Below are positions 63,905 through 64,000 of a stretch of 64,000 bases of DNA, piece after piece. The notes below the pieces were generated by a model. It searched no databases. It was not told the origin of the DNA and saw only the letters and a program-made list of their open reading frames with translations. Made by a program: the position numbers and the translations under genes. Source of the stretch: Pseudomonas sp. PDNC002 (GTDB taxonomy: Bacteria; Pseudomonadota; Gammaproteobacteria; Pseudomonadales; Pseudomonadaceae); assembly GCF_016919445.1 (NCBI RefSeq), contig NZ_CP070356.1, positions 1,309,501 through 1,373,500 of the forward strand, written 5' to 3'. Within the stretch, counting starts at the first letter, position 1. Every line of letters begins with the position of its first letter.

Positions 63905-64000
63905 GTCGCGACGACGACCAACGCTGGAAGCAGAAGTACCTGGACAGCCTCGAGCAGCAGGAAAAGCTCGAGCGGCGCTGGGACGCGCGGGTCGATCTGT
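63901..64000 (+). CDS. Start of a probable GGDEF protein (DgcH/PA5487-type), truncated
   Basis: Only 33 codons are visible from ATG at 63901 ([20 protein letters not shown], then [13 protein letters not shown]). The coiled-coil-like start and position after the EEP gene resemble PA5487, a diguanylate cyclase. The GGDEF domain lies outside the window, so the product is inferred from synteny. It overlaps the EEP stop (ATGA). Confidence 0.6.
   Translation, partial: MSRDDDQRWKQKYLDSLEQQEKLERRWDARVDL

Overview
The window is high-GC chromosomal DNA from a Pseudomonas of the P. aeruginosa / nitroreducens / citronellolis type. Three long gene blocks have the content and order I recall from P. aeruginosa PAO1: siaABCD plus chemosensory cluster II (PA0169-PA0180), the TonB2-ExbB1-ExbD1 operon (PA0197-PA0199), and the run from metNIQ through znu, nrdJ, thrB, polA, engB, cytochromes and dsbA to a diguanylate cyclase (PA5505 down to PA5487). 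There is no rRNA, tRNA, CRISPR array, prophage or transposase. Locus tags are from memory, not from a search.

Layout. 1-622: 3'-truncated NYN-domain gene. 0.7-4.5 kb: siaDCBA, a phosphatase/kinase switch controlling a diguanylate cyclase. 4.6-13.7 kb: cheB2, cheD, cheR2, a soluble Aer2/McpB receptor, cheW, cheA, cheY, a possible 16-codon ORF, and a CttP-like receptor, all on the minus strand. 14.2-20.5 kb: 8-oxoguanine deaminase, an SDR, FetAB-type ABC exporter, an MHS-family dicarboxylate transporter and an AraC regulator. 20.5-34.4 kb: a purine salvage/catabolism island with a Tsx-like channel, a RutR-like TetR regulator, yigZ, a chemoreceptor, xdhABC, and a BMP-family nucleoside ABC transporter without a visible binding protein. 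34.6-37 kb: ahpC-ahpF. 37.2-41.5 kb: cardiolipin synthase, amidase, small serine hydrolase, ChaC. 41.9-43.9 kb: tonB-exbB-exbD. 44.3-64 kb: metNIQ, a lipoprotein, znuBC/zur and divergent znuA, split class II ribonucleotide reductase nrdJab, quinone oxidoreductase with divergent LysR regulator, thrB, a DUF2782 protein, polA, the ErsA small RNA, engB, cytochromes c5 and c4, dsbA, an EEP-family protein and the start of a GGDEF protein.

The main new observation concerns the purine island. Four RutR-type sites (TTGACCA-n2-TGGTCAA-like, 11-12 of 14 positions) lie in the promoter regions of tsx, xdhA and the ABC transporter and just upstream of the chemoreceptor. Three of them sit on or beside sigma-54 -24/-12 elements with exact GG-N10-GC spacing. 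A tetR/rutR-like gene is next to tsx. This suggests one local regulon that joins purine uptake, oxidation and perhaps chemotaxis to nitrogen limitation and a purine or pyrimidine signal.

Other noteworthy features are a fold-back repeat family with five copies, one of which encodes the last ~70 residues of XdhB; a cluster of DnaA-box-like motifs at 23.3-23.7 kb; an NrdR box pair overlapping an Anr-like box before nrdJ; and an AlgU promoter placed exactly for the sRNA ErsA.
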